This document shows, piece by piece, positions 25,570 through 36,086 of a DNA stretch of 64,000 nucleotides. Both the position numbers and the translations under genes were made by a program. The stretch is from Pseudomonas japonica (lineage in GTDB: Bacteria; Pseudomonadota; Gammaproteobacteria; Pseudomonadales; Pseudomonadaceae), in assembly GCF_013522925.1 (NCBI RefSeq), contig NZ_JAAMQU010000007.1, positions 1-64,000 of the forward strand, written 5' to 3'. Position 1 is the stretch's first letter. Each line of letters starts with the position of its first letter. The notes beneath the pieces were generated by a model that worked only from the letters and a program-made list of their open reading frames with translations, did no database searches and had not been told where the DNA came from.

Positions 25570-26943
25570 ATGACCGCACGAGCCGTAATCAACGCTTCGA
25601 TCAGCCCAAAGGGCAGCCTGGAAACCCTCTCGCAACGCGAAGTGCAGCAACTGAGCGAAGCGGGCTCAGGGAGCATCTACACGCTTTTCCGCCAATGCGC
25701 CCTGGCCATTCTCAACACCGGCGCCCATGTGGATAACGCCAAGACCATCCTCGACGCCTACAAGGATTTCGAGGTACGCATTCACCAGCAGGATCGCGGC
25801 GTTCGCCTGGAACTGCTCAACGCACCGGCTGATGCCTTCGTGGACGGCGAGATGATCGCCAGCACCCGGGAAATGCTCTTCAGCGCCCTGCGCGACATCG
25901 TGTACACCAAGAGTGAGTTGGACAGCCAACGGATCGACCTGAGCAATTCTGTGGGCATTACCGACTACGTGTTCCACCTGCTCCGCAATGCCCGCACCTT
26001 GCGCGCCGGAGTAGAGCCGAAAATGGTGGTGTGCTGGGGCGGCCACTCCATCAATAGCGATGAGTACAAATACACCAAGAAGGTGGGCCACGAGCTGGGC
26101 CTGCGCAAGCTTGACGTGTGTACCGGCTGTGGCCCGGGTGTGATGAAGGGCCCGATGAAAGGCGCCACCATTGCCCACGCCAAGCAACGGCTTACCGGTG
26201 GCCGCTACCTGGGCCTGACCGAACCGGGGATCATTGCCGCCGAGGCGCCGAACCCCATCGTGAACGAGCTGGTGATCCTGCCGGACATCGAAAAGCGCCT
26301 CGAAGCGTTCGTGCGTGTCGGCCACGGCATCATCGTGTTCCCGGGCGGCGCGGGCACCGCCGAAGAGCTGCTGTACCTGCTCGGCATTCTCATGCACCCG
26401 GAAAACCGCGACCTGCCCTTCCCCTTGCTGCTCACCGGCCCACGCAGCGCCGCCAATTACTTCGAGCAGCTGCATGCGTTCATTGGCGCTACCCTGGGGC
26501 CGGCCGCGCAGGCGCTGTACACCATCATCATCGACGACCCGGCCGAAGTGGCCCGGCAAATGGCTCAGGGCCTCAAGGACGTGAAGCTTTTCCGCCGCGA
26601 ACGCGCCGATGCCTTCCACTTCAACTGGCTGCTGCGGATCGAAGAAGGCTTCCAGCGCCCGTTCGACCCCACCCACGAGAATATGGCCGCGCTGCAGCTC
26701 AACCGCGACATTCCTCCACACCAGCTGGCGGCAAACCTGCGCCGGGCATTCTCGGGGATCGTGGCGGGCAACGTGAAAGAGCACGGCATCCGCCTGATCG
26801 AAGCCCACGGCCCGTATGAGATCCACGGGGACCCTGCGATCATGCAACCCCTGGATAAACTGTTGCGCGCCTTCGTGGCGCAGCACCGGATGAAACTCCC
26901 TGGTGGAGACGCCTACGTGCCCTGCTATCGGGTAGTGCAATAA
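25570..26943 (+). CDS. ppnN: Nucleotide 5'-monophosphate nucleosidase PpnN (YgdH)
   Basis: A 457-residue protein of near the E. coli PpnN length (454). Its central LOG-type Rossmann domain has the signature FPGGAGTAEELLYLLGILM and the family pair KMVVCWGGHSINSDEYKYTKKVGHELGLR / CTGCGPGVMKGPMKGA (read in blocks under 20 residues: WGGHSINSDEYKYTKK and GCGPGVMKGPM). The N- and C-terminal regions are the known YgdH flanks. PpnN cleaves purine and pyrimidine 5'-monophosphates into base and ribose 5-phosphate and is stimulated by (p)ppGpp in E. coli. ATG 25570 lies after a weak GGGAACCGAG site. It is a single-gene unit. Confidence 0.93.
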   Translation: MTARAVINASISPKGSLETLSQREVQQLSEAGSGSIYTLFRQCALAILNTGAHVDNAKTILDAYKDFEVRIHQQDRGVRLELLNAPADAFVDGEMIASTREMLFSALRDIVYTKSELDSQRIDLSNSVGITDYVFHLLRNARTLRAGVEPKMVVCWGGHSINSDEYKYTKKVGHELGLRKLDVCTGCGPGVMKGPMKGATIAHAKQRLTGGRYLGLTEPGIIAAEAPNPIVNELVILPDIEKRLEAFVRVGHGIIVFPGGAGTAEELLYLLGILMHPENRDLPFPLLLTGPRSAANYFEQLHAFIGATLGPAAQALYTIIIDDPAEVARQMAQGLKDVKLFRRERADAFHFNWLLRIEEGFQRPFDPTHENMAALQLNRDIPPHQLAANLRRAFSGIVAGNVKEHGIRLIEAHGPYEIHGDPAIMQPLDKLLRAFVAQHRMKLPGGDAYVPCYRVVQ

Positions 26944-26994
26944 CCTTGTGAGGCAGTGCCCCGTCGGGCGCTGCCTCAGCTTTCAGGAAACATG

Positions 26995-27564
26995 ATGATT
27001 TCGATCCGCCCCATGCAGCCAGAAGATTTCCTCCGCTTCTGGCCTACCTTCCAGGCCGTGGTCAGCGCCCAGGAAACCTACGCGTACGACCCCAGCGTGA
27101 CCGAAGCTCAGGCCCGGGCGCTGTGGCTCGACCTGCCGCTGCACACCTTCGTGGCTGAAGAGGATGGCGTGCTGCTAGGCAGCTATTACCTCAAAGCCAA
27201 TGCTGCCGGGCCTGGCAGCCATGTTTGCAACTGCGGCTACATGGTCACCGAGGCTGCCCGCGGGCGCGGCGTGGCACGGTTGATGTGCGAGCACTCGCAA
27301 ACCCAGGCACGCGACAGCGGCTTTCTTGCCATGCAATTCAACTCGGTAGTGGCCACCAACGAGGTGGCCGTTGCCTTGTGGCAGAAGCTGGGCTTCGAGG
27401 TAGTCGGCCGGTTGCCGAAGGCTTACCGCCATGCTCGCAAGGGCCTGGTGGATTGCCTGGTGATGTTCAAATGGTTGGCCCCCGCCCCGGCCGAAGCTCC
27501 CCCCACGCCGCTGATCGGTCGTAAGAATATCGAGTCGGTGGTGTCGCGCCCTCGCCGACGCTAA
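26995..27564 (+). CDS. GNAT family N-acetyltransferase
   Basis: A 189-residue GNAT enzyme. ATG 26995 follows AGGA with 6 nt spacing; ATG 26992 directly before it is possible. The acetyl-CoA site is CGYMVTEAARGRGVARLMCEH, and NEVAVALWQKLGFEVVGRLP is the characteristic end motif of the family. The C-terminal stretch (APAPAEAPP, then a basic tail) looks disordered. It follows ppnN by 51 nt and might be co-transcribed. Substrate unknown. Confidence 0.88.
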   Translation: MISIRPMQPEDFLRFWPTFQAVVSAQETYAYDPSVTEAQARALWLDLPLHTFVAEEDGVLLGSYYLKANAAGPGSHVCNCGYMVTEAARGRGVARLMCEHSQTQARDSGFLAMQFNSVVATNEVAVALWQKLGFEVVGRLPKAYRHARKGLVDCLVMFKWLAPAPAEAPPTPLIGRKNIESVVSRPRRR

Positions 27565-27700
27565 CGCCTTCACCCGGTCGCCCGCACGTCGGGCGCACGG
27601 CCGGTGCGCTTTAATTTGCTCAAGTATCGCCGATGCTTATGGCCATCGGCAGGCTGTGCCTGCGTGTTCGATTTAAAGCACGGAAAAGGGCTGAACCACC

Positions 27701-29344
27701 ATGGGCTTTATCAACAACGCCAAGTTGGCGACCAAACTTCTAACCGCGTTCGTTCTCTGCGCACTGCTTACGCTGATCGTGGGCATCATTGGCGGCCGAG
27801 GCATCGGCCAGGTCAGCGACAACCTCGACAGCGTGTTTTCCAACAACGTTGTCTCGATCCTCAACGTAAACAAGATACGCGCCAGCGTTATCGCGCAAAA
27901 CCGCGACCTTTATCGCTATCTTTCGCTGGTGGCAGCCAAGGCGCCGGTGGAAACCCGCCGCGAGCTGATCGCATCCATGAATGCCAGCCGCGAAGACGCC
28001 TGGAAGGCATTTCAGACCTACCGCACTACCCCACTCGCCGACGATGAGCGCGCCGCCGGCGACGCCATGCAGCAAACCGATTGGGCTGCTTTCCAGGCCG
28101 CCGTAGACCGGGCGATCAGCTTGATCGACCAAGGCGACATCGAGGTGGCGCGCCAGGCGCTGAACGGGCCGGTGCTGGAAGGCTACCGCCGCGTGCTTGG
28201 CGAAATCACCACCATCAACGATTCCAACGTTCGCCAGATCGACGAGGCCGCCACCGACTCGCGCGCCACCTCGCAGCGGGCCACTTACCTGCTGATTGCC
28301 GGTATCGCAATCGCGTTCATCATGGCCATCGGGTTGGGCATGCTTATCACGCGCGTTATCGTGAGGCCGATCAACCTGGCCGTCTCGACCGCCCGCCGCG
28401 TGGCCGATGGTGACCTGACTGTGCCCATCCGGGCCGACCGAACCGACGAAACCGGCATGCTGCTGACCTCATTGGGTACGATGCAGACCAACCTGAAAAA
28501 CACTATCGAAGAGATCGCCAAGGCGTCGGACCAGCTGGCTTCGGCGGCTGAAGAGTTGAGCGCGGTGACCGAAGAAAGCACCCGTGGCCTGACCCGTCAG
28601 AACGACGAGATCCAACAGGCCGCCACGGCGGTAACGGAGATGACCAGCGCAGTGGAAGAAGTGGCTCGCAATGCGGTATCCACCTCCGAAGCTTCGCGCA
28701 GCACCAGCCAGGAAGCGCAGACCGGCCGCAGCCAGGTGCAGCAAGCAGTAGGCGCAATCAATGGCATGGCGCGCGAGCTCAATGGCTCGACCGAAACCGT
28801 GCACACCTTGGCCGACCAGGTGCGCAATATCGGCAACGTGGTGGACGTGATTCGTGGCATTGCCGAGCAAACCAACCTGCTGGCCTTGAACGCCGCCATT
28901 GAAGCGGCACGGGCTGGCGAGCAGGGCCGAGGCTTCGCGGTGGTGGCGGACGAAGTACGCGCGCTTGCGGCGCGTACTCAAACCTCCACCGGCGAAATCG
29001 AAACCATGATCGCCACTGTACAAGCCACGGCAGACCAGGCGGTGCGCGCCATGGGCAACAGCCAGTCGCTGGCGCAAAATACTCAGCAACTGGCCGAAGC
29101 CGCAGACCAGGCACTTGAACGTATCACCGTGGCGGTGGCGGGTATCAACGAGCGTAACCTGGTGATCGCCAGCGCGGCCGAAGAGCAGGCCCAGGTGGCC
29201 CGCGAAGTGGACCGCAACCTGGTGAACATCCAGGACCTGTCCAGCCAGACCGCCGCCGGTGCCAACCAGACCAACGCGTCCAGCCAGGACCTCTCCCGCC
29301 TGGCTACCTCCTTCAGCCGCATGGTTGCCCGCTTCAAGCTTTAA
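27701..29344 (+). CDS. Methyl-accepting chemotaxis protein
   Basis: A 547-residue transducer. After a short N-terminus a first transmembrane helix ([19 protein letters not shown]) leads to a four-helix-bundle periplasmic ligand domain of about 150 residues, then a second helix near residues 200-225, a HAMP domain ([20 protein letters not shown]) and a long signalling coiled coil. The hairpin tip [19 protein letters not shown] and [15 protein letters not shown] is fully conserved. There is no C-terminal pentapeptide for tethering CheR/CheB. It should signal through CheA/CheW at the pole. Ligand unknown. Confidence 0.95.
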   Translation: MGFINNAKLATKLLTAFVLCALLTLIVGIIGGRGIGQVSDNLDSVFSNNVVSILNVNKIRASVIAQNRDLYRYLSLVAAKAPVETRRELIASMNASREDAWKAFQTYRTTPLADDERAAGDAMQQTDWAAFQAAVDRAISLIDQGDIEVARQALNGPVLEGYRRVLGEITTINDSNVRQIDEAATDSRATSQRATYLLIAGIAIAFIMAIGLGMLITRVIVRPINLAVSTARRVADGDLTVPIRADRTDETGMLLTSLGTMQTNLKNTIEEIAKASDQLASAAEELSAVTEESTRGLTRQNDEIQQAATAVTEMTSAVEEVARNAVSTSEASRSTSQEAQTGRSQVQQAVGAINGMARELNGSTETVHTLADQVRNIGNVVDVIRGIAEQTNLLALNAAIEAARAGEQGRGFAVVADEVRALAARTQTSTGEIETMIATVQATADQAVRAMGNSQSLAQNTQQLAEAADQALERITVAVAGINERNLVIASAAEEQAQVAREVDRNLVNIQDLSSQTAAGANQTNASSQDLSRLATSFSRMVARFKL

Positions 29345-29351
29345 GTGGCAC

Positions 29352-29402
29352 GCTGCAAGCGGCAAGCTAGAGCCATGGGCTTTTTAGCTTGTGGCTTGCA
29401 GC
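29352..29402. terminator. Long inverted repeat between convergent genes
   Basis: Arms of 17 nt at 29352-29368 and 29386-29402 pair with two or three mismatches around a 17-nt loop that includes TTTTT at 29381-29385. It lies just after the chemotaxis receptor stop codon and before the stop of the convergent esterase gene, and probably terminates both transcripts. Confidence 0.7.
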
Positions 29403-29422
29403 TTGGGACGCGTAGCGGCCGC

Positions 29423-31333
29423 TTAAAACTCCACGGTGAGGCCAAGGTTGAGGCCTTGCTGCTGGCTGGCGTCGGTGCGGCGCCAGTTGTACATGCCGCT
29501 CACGCTCAGGCCCGGCGCCAGTTGATGGCGCAGCCCGAGGCTGGCGCGATCAAGGTTGCGTTGGGCACTGTAGCCCTGCAGCGTAAAGCCATTGGCGGGC
29601 AGGCTACGCAGCGCGAGGTCCAGTTGCTGGGCGTCATCGTTGAACTCCCGCTCATGGGCCGCTTCGGCGAATAGCTGGGTGGCATCGCCCAGGCTTCGGC
29701 TCACTTTCAGGCCGAGGCCAAGGCGTTTGGAGTCGCGGCGCTGGTCGCCGATATCCAGTGCAGTGGCGCGCTCGGTGCGCTCGGAATAACCGTCCACTTT
29801 CACGCTGGCGTAGTCTGCGCTTACGAATGGCGATACCCGCCATGGGCTATCGGCTGGCGCTACTTCGATCCCCAGCCGGCCGCTTACCGCCCACAGCTCA
29901 CCTTGGCTGTCGCCTTTTTCCGAGCGCTGCCCTACACCCAGGTCGAACGTGCGCTTGAGGCTGTCGTAGTCCAGCGAGCCACCGGTGGCGGCCAGGTCAC
30001 CCCACAGGCGCCCTTGCTGGTACTGGGCGAACGCCGTGCCCAGGTAGCTGTTGAGGCTATAGTCGGAATCCGCCACGCCGGCTTCCATTCGCTGCCGGTA
30101 ATAACCTGCAGCCACGCCCACACGCCATGCTGTATTCAGGCGATAACTGCCGCCTACCGTAAGCGTATAGCCCTTGCCATCGCCCTTCGCGCCGCCATGC
30201 TGGTTGTCGAAGGTCAGTTGCTCGCCGCCGGTGTCGATCAGCGCCTGCCAGCCACCTACAGGCTGCCACGGCTGTTGCCACTGGTTACGCAAGGCGTCCT
30301 GATGGCTACGTAGCCCGGCATGGGCCATTTCCGGCAGCAGGGTAAGCTCCCACGGCGCGGACAACAGCGAGTACGCATAGTCAGCGATCAGCTTCTGGCC
30401 AGTGGTGGTGGGGTGCACGCTGTCGTTGAACAGCAACTTCGTAGGGTCTGGCGCGGCGCTGCCCAGCCCGTAATTGGCGTTAGCCGTGCAGCCATTGCCG
30501 TTGAAGCAGGTACCTACCAGGTTCTCGCCGGTGGCAAGGCCGTAGCGCGCCGGGTCTGCGACCACTTCCGACAGCAACAGCGGGACGTTCAGCGGGATCA
30601 CCTCGGCATCGATCTGTGCCAACTGCGCCACCAACGTTTGGTTGAACACGCTGCTCAGTGCCGAAACGCCGGCCTGGTTTGCCGTGCCGTAGTTGAACGG
30701 GGTAAGCCCCAGGTCGGGCAGCAGCCATACCATGATGTAGCGCGCGCCGGCCTGCTGCAGTGCCTGCGCACTAGCGGCGAGGCGCCCGGCGGCGGCGGCG
30801 GCCGTAGCCACAGAGGTCACCTGCCCTTGCAGGAAATCATTGCCGCCCCCGGTGAGGTAATACAGGGCCCTGGCGTCGGCACGGTTGCCATTGGCCAGGT
30901 AACCGGGGCGCTGTCGCAACACAATGCCGCCGGTTTCTACCGTGGACTGGCCCGTGATGGAATCCAGGATCTGGTCGGTACGGTAGCCGCCTACTGCCCA
31001 ATTGTTGCCATCGGCCAGCCCCAGCGCCTGGTTCACCACCGAGGTGGAGGCGCCCAGCTCAGTGGAGCCCAGGCCCAGTCGGTCGCCCAGCAGGGTTGGC
31101 GAAACCTGCCCATACACCTCGCCGCTGCCGTTCTGATAGGTGGGCCCGGTGCGGTTGGTAAAGCGGGTGGCAGACCCCAACGGCCCGCCCGGGTCAGGGA
31201 ATTGCCCGGCATCGCTGAGGCTATCGCCGAACACCACCATGGTGGAGTAAGGCGAAGGGTTCGCCCAGGCAGGCGCCGAAGCAACGGCCAGGGCTAACGC
31301 GGTGGCGCAGGCAAGAGGAAACGCTTTGTTCAT
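29423..31333 (-). CDS. estA: Autotransporter GDSL esterase EstA/EstP
   Basis: A 636-residue protein, close to the P. aeruginosa EstA length. Residues 1-24 are a Sec signal peptide ([19 protein letters not shown]). The GDSL passenger follows: catalytic serine in [13 protein letters not shown] (Ser38), block III in [10 protein letters not shown], and the acid/base pair in [15 protein letters not shown]. The last about 270 residues form the autotransporter beta barrel, with terminal aromatic LGLTVEF. The family stays on the cell surface, hydrolyses short-chain esters and affects rhamnolipid production and motility in P. aeruginosa. It is convergent with the chemotaxis receptor gene. Confidence 0.95.
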   Translation of the reverse strand: MNKAFPLACATALALAVASAPAWANPSPYSTMVVFGDSLSDAGQFPDPGGPLGSATRFTNRTGPTYQNGSGEVYGQVSPTLLGDRLGLGSTELGASTSVVNQALGLADGNNWAVGGYRTDQILDSITGQSTVETGGIVLRQRPGYLANGNRADARALYYLTGGGNDFLQGQVTSVATAAAAAGRLAASAQALQQAGARYIMVWLLPDLGLTPFNYGTANQAGVSALSSVFNQTLVAQLAQIDAEVIPLNVPLLLSEVVADPARYGLATGENLVGTCFNGNGCTANANYGLGSAAPDPTKLLFNDSVHPTTTGQKLIADYAYSLLSAPWELTLLPEMAHAGLRSHQDALRNQWQQPWQPVGGWQALIDTGGEQLTFDNQHGGAKGDGKGYTLTVGGSYRLNTAWRVGVAAGYYRQRMEAGVADSDYSLNSYLGTAFAQYQQGRLWGDLAATGGSLDYDSLKRTFDLGVGQRSEKGDSQGELWAVSGRLGIEVAPADSPWRVSPFVSADYASVKVDGYSERTERATALDIGDQRRDSKRLGLGLKVSRSLGDATQLFAEAAHEREFNDDAQQLDLALRSLPANGFTLQGYSAQRNLDRASLGLRHQLAPGLSVSGMYNWRRTDASQQQGLNLGLTVEF

Positions 31334-31468
31334 GAAGGTATCGTCCTTGTATTTTTATTGTTACAGCACGGACGATAGTACTAATTGGCGAAGATTTACA
31401 CCCCGATGGATTTAATTATCAAGCAATTGAATTCAAACGAATATTTTTGAATGTAGGCTTGAGCCCGG

Positions 31469-32011
31469 TTAAACCACCAGCGGCCACTCTTGCAACGGCA
31501 CATAGGAGCCCTTGCGGGATTCGAACAACGTGAAGTGGGTGGCCTTTAGTAGAAAGTCCGGCGCACTGGGCGCTTCGGGTACCTCGGTTCGGTAATCCCG
31601 CGCAAGGGTGAGGTGGGGGCGGTAATCGCTGTGCTCAGGTAGCAAGCCCAACGGTTGCATGGCTTGCTGCAGGTCATAGGCCAACCGCAGCAGCGCCCTT
31701 GGCGGTTGCTCGGGCGCCAGCAGCAGCACACCCGAGCGGCGCCAGCCATCGAGCCGATCCAGCGGCACGCGCAGTGGCTCTCCCGGGGGCTTTACCGCAC
31801 CCGCCGCAGCCAGAATCGCGGGCAGCAGAGGCAGCGGCACTTCCCCGAGGAACAACAGTGTGAGGTGGAAATTATCCGCAGGCACGCGCCGGCCGTTGCC
31901 AAGCGGCAGTTCCTTGCGCCAGCGTGCAATCGCCTGGCGTTGCTCAGGCGTGCACGCCAACGCGAAGAACAGCCGCTTGAAGGGTTCGCCCGGTTCGCGT
32001 GGATGAGGCAT
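31469..32011 (-). CDS. thpR: RNA 2',3'-cyclic phosphodiesterase ThpR
   Basis: A 180-residue 2H phosphoesterase. Its two catalytic HxT motifs are FHLTLLFLG (His49, Thr51) and PHLTLARDY near the end. These are the defining features of the LigT/ThpR family, which opens RNA 2',3'-cyclic phosphates and can ligate tRNA halves in vitro. AGGAG lies upstream of ATG 32011. It lies 21 nt after the aldo/keto reductase gene on the same strand, so the two probably form an operon. Confidence 0.92.
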   Translation of the reverse strand: MPHPREPGEPFKRLFFALACTPEQRQAIARWRKELPLGNGRRVPADNFHLTLLFLGEVPLPLLPAILAAAGAVKPPGEPLRVPLDRLDGWRRSGVLLLAPEQPPRALLRLAYDLQQAMQPLGLLPEHSDYRPHLTLARDYRTEVPEAPSAPDFLLKATHFTLFESRKGSYVPLQEWPLVV

Positions 32012-32032
32012 GGCGGGTGCTCCTGTTGTGCG

Positions 32033-32869
32033 TCAGGCCCCCATGTTGAAGGTTTCCGGATCCGGGCCCAGCCGCTCGCCCCTGTCCAATGAAGCGATCT
32101 TGGCGCGGTCGTCATCGGTAAGCTCGAATTCGAGCACGTCGAAGTTCTCTCGAATGCGCTCGGGTGTCACCGATTTGGGAATCACGATATTGCCGCTATC
32201 CAGGTGCCAGCGCAGGGTGATCTGGGCGGGGGTTTTGCCGTATTTGGCGGCAAGGGCTTGCAACACCGGGTCCTGGGCTACCTTGCCCTGAGCCAGCGGG
32301 CTCCAGGCTTCGGTATGGATATTCAACGAACGGTGCACCTCGCGCAGGTCGGCACGCTGGAAATACGGGTGGGCTTCCACCTGATTCACCGCCGGAGTAA
32401 CGCCGGTCTCCCTGATCAGGCGCTCCAGGTGGGCCGGGTTGAAGTTGGACACACCGATGGATAGCGCCCGGCCTTCATCGCGCAGGGCGATCAAGGTTTC
32501 CCAGGTTTCCAGATAACGATCCGCCTGGGGCAGCGGCCAGTGAATCAACAGCAGGTCGACGTATTCCAGATCCAACCGCTCCAGGCTGCGCAAGGCGGCA
32601 TCGCGCGAAGGCTGTGCGCCTTGGTCGGCATTCCACACCTTGGTGGTGACGAAGTAGGATTCCCGCGGCAGCGCGGCGTCCTTCAGGCCTAGGCCCACGC
32701 CGCGCTCGTTCTCATAAATAGCCGCCGTATCAATGGAGCGGTAGCCCACTTCGAAGGCATGCAGCACAGCCTGGCGGGCCTGGTCGTCGGTCGCTTTCCA
32801 AACCCCCAGCCCCAACTGAGGCATCATCTTGTCGTCGTTCAAGGTCAATAAAGGTACGGACTTGCTCAT
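32033..32869 (-). CDS. Aldo/keto reductase (2,5-diketo-D-gluconate reductase-like)
   Basis: A 278-residue AKR-fold enzyme. Conserved features are MPQLGLGVWKATDDQA at the start, GYRSIDTAAIYENERGVG with the catalytic aspartate and tyrosine, VTTKVWNAD with the lysine, and LLIHWPLPQA with the histidine. The C-terminal NADPH site has IPKSVTPERIRENFDVLEFE. These features fit the DkgA/DkgB group, which reduces 2,5-diketogluconate, methylglyoxal and aldehydes. The start is well placed after GAGGAG. It precedes thpR in an operon. Confidence 0.93.
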   Translation of the reverse strand: MSKSVPLLTLNDDKMMPQLGLGVWKATDDQARQAVLHAFEVGYRSIDTAAIYENERGVGLGLKDAALPRESYFVTTKVWNADQGAQPSRDAALRSLERLDLEYVDLLLIHWPLPQADRYLETWETLIALRDEGRALSIGVSNFNPAHLERLIRETGVTPAVNQVEAHPYFQRADLREVHRSLNIHTEAWSPLAQGKVAQDPVLQALAAKYGKTPAQITLRWHLDSGNIVIPKSVTPERIRENFDVLEFELTDDDRAKIASLDRGERLGPDPETFNMGA

Positions 32870-33027
32870 GGCGGCTCCTCACTCGAAATTGATGGCGCGA
32901 TGGGTTAACGACAGCGCCGAAGCCCGTTGGGTTCGCAAATTCCGCCGGCTGCCGCCAGGTTGCGTAACCCCATTACAGCCACCAGAATAAAGCTGACCTG
33001 ATGTTTCCCAGCGGTATGGCGGCCGAA

Positions 33028-33684
33028 ATGACCCAGCATTCTTTCAACGAAAGCACTCTTAAAATCCGCAAGCTGTTCCCTACCCCTCTGGTGAGCTGCC
33101 CGGTGCCGGACGCTCAGGCCCTGAACGAACGCCTGAGCGCCGCGATTTTTGCCGAGGAAGCGCGCTCACGCGGGGTGCAGCACAGCAATCAGGGCGGCTG
33201 GCAATCCCAGGGCGATTTCGCCAGCTGGTCGGGGGAAGCCGGCGCGTATCTGCTGGGGTTCGCTCAAGACATGGCCCGCAGCCTCACCGCTGTGCACACT
33301 GCCGACAACACGCTGGTACATGCCACCTTCGAGTGGCATTTCAACGCCTGGGCCAACATCAACCGCGCCGGCGACAGCAATGGCGTGCATGGCCATGCTG
33401 GTGCCTTCTGGTCGGCGGTGTACTGGGTGGACGACGGCGGCCGCGCCGATGATCCGAGCGTGGGCGGCGATCTTGAATTCCTCGACCCCCGTGGGCTGGT
33501 AGCCTCGGCCTACCGGCCGGAATTGCGCATGCGCATCGAGGAATGTGTGGCCGCCGGCTGCGCGACGACCGAGGCGGCCCGCAGCGGCACGCTGGTGATG
33601 TTCCCCTCCTGGCTGTTGCACAGCGTAAGGCCGTTCAAAGGCGCGCGCCCTCGCGTGTCGATCGCCTTCAACTTCGGGCTGTGA
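33028..33684 (+). CDS. 2OG-Fe(II) oxygenase superfamily protein (TIGR02466-like)
   Basis: A 218-residue protein from ATG 33028; in-frame ATGs at 33001 and 33016 lie further up, and none has a strong ribosome-binding site. The family begins LFPTPLVSCPV, as in TIGR02466. The putative iron ligands are the histidines of NGVHGHAGAFWSAVYWVDDGG (quoted as VHGHAGAFW) and of WLLHSVRPFKGARPRVSIAF, where the final arginine would bind 2-oxoglutarate. It lies 207 bp before a TonB-dependent receptor gene, an arrangement that resembles piuC next to piuA, though PiuC is a different subfamily. Substrate unknown. Confidence 0.82.
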   Translation: MTQHSFNESTLKIRKLFPTPLVSCPVPDAQALNERLSAAIFAEEARSRGVQHSNQGGWQSQGDFASWSGEAGAYLLGFAQDMARSLTAVHTADNTLVHATFEWHFNAWANINRAGDSNGVHGHAGAFWSAVYWVDDGGRADDPSVGGDLEFLDPRGLVASAYRPELRMRIEECVAAGCATTEAARSGTLVMFPSWLLHSVRPFKGARPRVSIAFNFGL

Positions 33685-33891
33685 GCCCTCTCGGCACACC
33701 CGCTGGCAACTGCCCGGCGCGAGGTTGAATGGCCGTGCGCGCTATTCGGAGAAATCCGCTCACAAATGTGAAAAAAAGTTGAAAAAAACTGATAACAGTT
33801 TGCAATGACTGCTGCTAGCATTCGCGCCTGAGATTCATTCCTATTGCCAGGAAGGCACTTCCCTGACCTGACCCGTTCCAGGAACCATCCG

Positions 33892-36060
33892 ATGGCCGTT
33901 CGCTTCCCGTCCCGCCCTACCCTGCTTGCCCTGTGCTGTTCCGTTGCCTTCGCTGCCCACGCCGCCGAGGACGCCGTGGACCTCAGCGCTATCGACGTTA
34001 CCGCACAGAAAACCGAAGAACAGAACCCCCTGCCGCCCGAATTTGCCGGTGGCCAGGTTGCGCGCGGTGGCCAGCTGGGCATTCTGGGTAACAAGGACAT
34101 CATGGATGTGCCGTTCACCATGACCAGCTACACCTCGAAACTGATCGAGGACCAGCAGGCCGAGGACGTGGGCGACGTGTTGATGAACGATGCGTCGGTA
34201 AGGCAGGCGTATGGCTACGGCAATAATTCCCAGCTGTTCGTGATTCGCGGCCTTACCCTCAACGGCGATGACATTTCCTATAACGGCCTTTACGGCGTAT
34301 TACCTCGGCAGATCCTGTCTACCGATGCGTTGGAGCGCGTGGAAGTATTCAAAGGCCCGAACTCGTTCCTCAACGGTGTATCCCCTACGGGTACCGGTTT
34401 GGGCGGCGCGGTGAACCTGGTATCCAAGCGTGCCAGCGATACCCCGATTCGTCGGTATACGCAGGACATCTCCAGCGATGGCCGCATCGGCGAACACCTG
34501 GACATCGGTCAGCGTTTTGGCGAAGACAATCGGTTCGGAGCGAGGTTGAACCTGAGCCAGCGTGAAGGCGAAACGGCCGTCGACGACCAGGACCAGCGCA
34601 GCAAGTTGTTCGTGGCTGGCCTGGATTACCGCGGCGACCGCTTCCGCGTATCGACTGACTTCGGTTATCAAAAGCAGCGGATCAACCATGCACGTAACTC
34701 GGTGCAGCTCGGTCAAGGGTTGACGAGCATCCCCACTGCCCCTGCTTCAGATAAGAACTACGCTCCGGACTGGACTTATGCGGAAACTGAAGACACTTTC
34801 GGGATGATTCGCGGCGAATATGACCTGGACGACAACTGGACCGCCAACGTGGCGGGAGGCGTCAGGCACACCCATGAAACCGGCATGTATGGCACCCCAA
34901 CCCTGATCAATGCCACGACTGGGGCTGCAACCATAGGTGGCTCCACCATCGACCACAACGAAGACAACAACAGTTTCTCGGCCGGATTGAACGGGCACTT
35001 CCAGACGGGGCCAGTCAGCCATCAGGTCGCAATTGGCGGGGCGACGATCTGGACTCAGCAGGAAAACGCTTATGAGTTCTATCCGTCCACGGCGGGAAAC
35101 ACGAATATCTACCACCCCACCTCGCTGACCAAGCCCTCGGCTTGGTCCCTCAAAGGTGGCGAGCTAAGCGACCCCAATGTGACAGGTAAAACCCGGAACC
35201 GAAGCATCGCAATCTCCGATACGCTCGGCTTCTTCGATGACACATTGCTTATTACCGCTGGGGTGCGCCGACAGCAACTTCTCATACAGTCCTATGGGTA
35301 CGGAAGTGGCAGCCGTATCGACCCTGTATATGACAAAGCTATCACCACACCTGTGTATGGCATTGTTTATAAGCCGTGGGACACCGTCTCGCTCTATGCC
35401 AACCGGATTGAAGGATTGGCAGAAGGTGCTACTGCACCCAGTAACGGGACTGTCAGTAACCCTGGAGAAGTTTTCGCACCGGGCCGCACCAAGCAACTCG
35501 AGGCAGGTGTGAAGCTGGACTGGGAAACCTACGGTGCCTCGCTGGGCGTATTCCGGATTGAAAAGCCTACCGATGGTTACGCGCAGAACGGTATCTACGT
35601 AGCCAAGGGCGACCAGATCAATAAAGGCATCGAGCTCAATGTCTTCGGTGAACCCATCGACGGCCTGCGCTTGATGGCGGGTGCAACGCGTATCTTTACT
35701 GAATTGCAAGATACGAACGATGCCACTACAGAAGGCAAAGACGCCGTAGGCGTACCAACCTTCACCATGAACGCCAGCGTCGACTGGGATGTACCGGGCC
35801 TGGAAGGCGTGGCCTTGAACGCCCGTATGCTGCGCACTGGTGGCCAGTATGCCGACGCCAAGAATACCCTCACCCTGCCGACCTGGAACCGCTTCGATGC
35901 CGGTGCCCGTTACAAATTCAAGGTCAGCCAGAAGGACGTGACCTTGCGCATGAACGTGGAAAACATCACCGACAAGAACTACTGGGCCTCGGCCTACGGT
36001 GGCTACCTGACCCAGGGCGAGCCTCGCCTGGTGAAGTTCTCCGGTACGGTGGACTTCTAA
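33892..36060 (+). CDS. TonB-dependent receptor, siderophore type
   Basis: A 722-residue outer-membrane receptor from ATG 33892 (AGGAAC 7 nt upstream). Signal peptide of about 25 residues ending AHA. The plug has VPFTMTSYTSKLIEDQQ, VIRGLTLNGDDISYNGLYG, VEVFKGPNSFLNGVSPTG and GGAVNLVSKR, typical of ferric siderophore receptors of the FhuA/FcuA type. No secretin/STN-like signalling domain precedes the plug. The barrel ends with VKFSGTVDF. No clear Fur box precedes it; GATAACAGTTTGCAATGA in the promoter zone resembles only half of one. Siderophore unknown. Confidence 0.9.
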   Translation: MAVRFPSRPTLLALCCSVAFAAHAAEDAVDLSAIDVTAQKTEEQNPLPPEFAGGQVARGGQLGILGNKDIMDVPFTMTSYTSKLIEDQQAEDVGDVLMNDASVRQAYGYGNNSQLFVIRGLTLNGDDISYNGLYGVLPRQILSTDALERVEVFKGPNSFLNGVSPTGTGLGGAVNLVSKRASDTPIRRYTQDISSDGRIGEHLDIGQRFGEDNRFGARLNLSQREGETAVDDQDQRSKLFVAGLDYRGDRFRVSTDFGYQKQRINHARNSVQLGQGLTSIPTAPASDKNYAPDWTYAETEDTFGMIRGEYDLDDNWTANVAGGVRHTHETGMYGTPTLINATTGAATIGGSTIDHNEDNNSFSAGLNGHFQTGPVSHQVAIGGATIWTQQENAYEFYPSTAGNTNIYHPTSLTKPSAWSLKGGELSDPNVTGKTRNRSIAISDTLGFFDDTLLITAGVRRQQLLIQSYGYGSGSRIDPVYDKAITTPVYGIVYKPWDTVSLYANRIEGLAEGATAPSNGTVSNPGEVFAPGRTKQLEAGVKLDWETYGASLGVFRIEKPTDGYAQNGIYVAKGDQINKGIELNVFGEPIDGLRLMAGATRIFTELQDTNDATTEGKDAVGVPTFTMNASVDWDVPGLEGVALNARMLRTGGQYADAKNTLTLPTWNRFDAGARYKFKVSQKDVTLRMNVENITDKNYWASAYGGYLTQGEPRLVKFSGTVDF

Positions 36061-36086
36061 CCCCTGTTCGCTAGTTTCATTGGCTC

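Noticed and set aside
25666..26940. Minus-strand open frame inside ppnN
   Set aside because: Composition is that of an antisense shadow and ppnN is well supported.
27620..27660. FliA-type promoter before the chemotaxis receptor (TCAAGT...GCC)
   Set aside because: The -35-like part fits but the -10 part matches only GCC of GCCGATAA and spacing is off.
33790..33830. Fur box before the second TonB receptor
   Set aside because: Only the ends of the palindrome resemble the consensus; the centre does not match.
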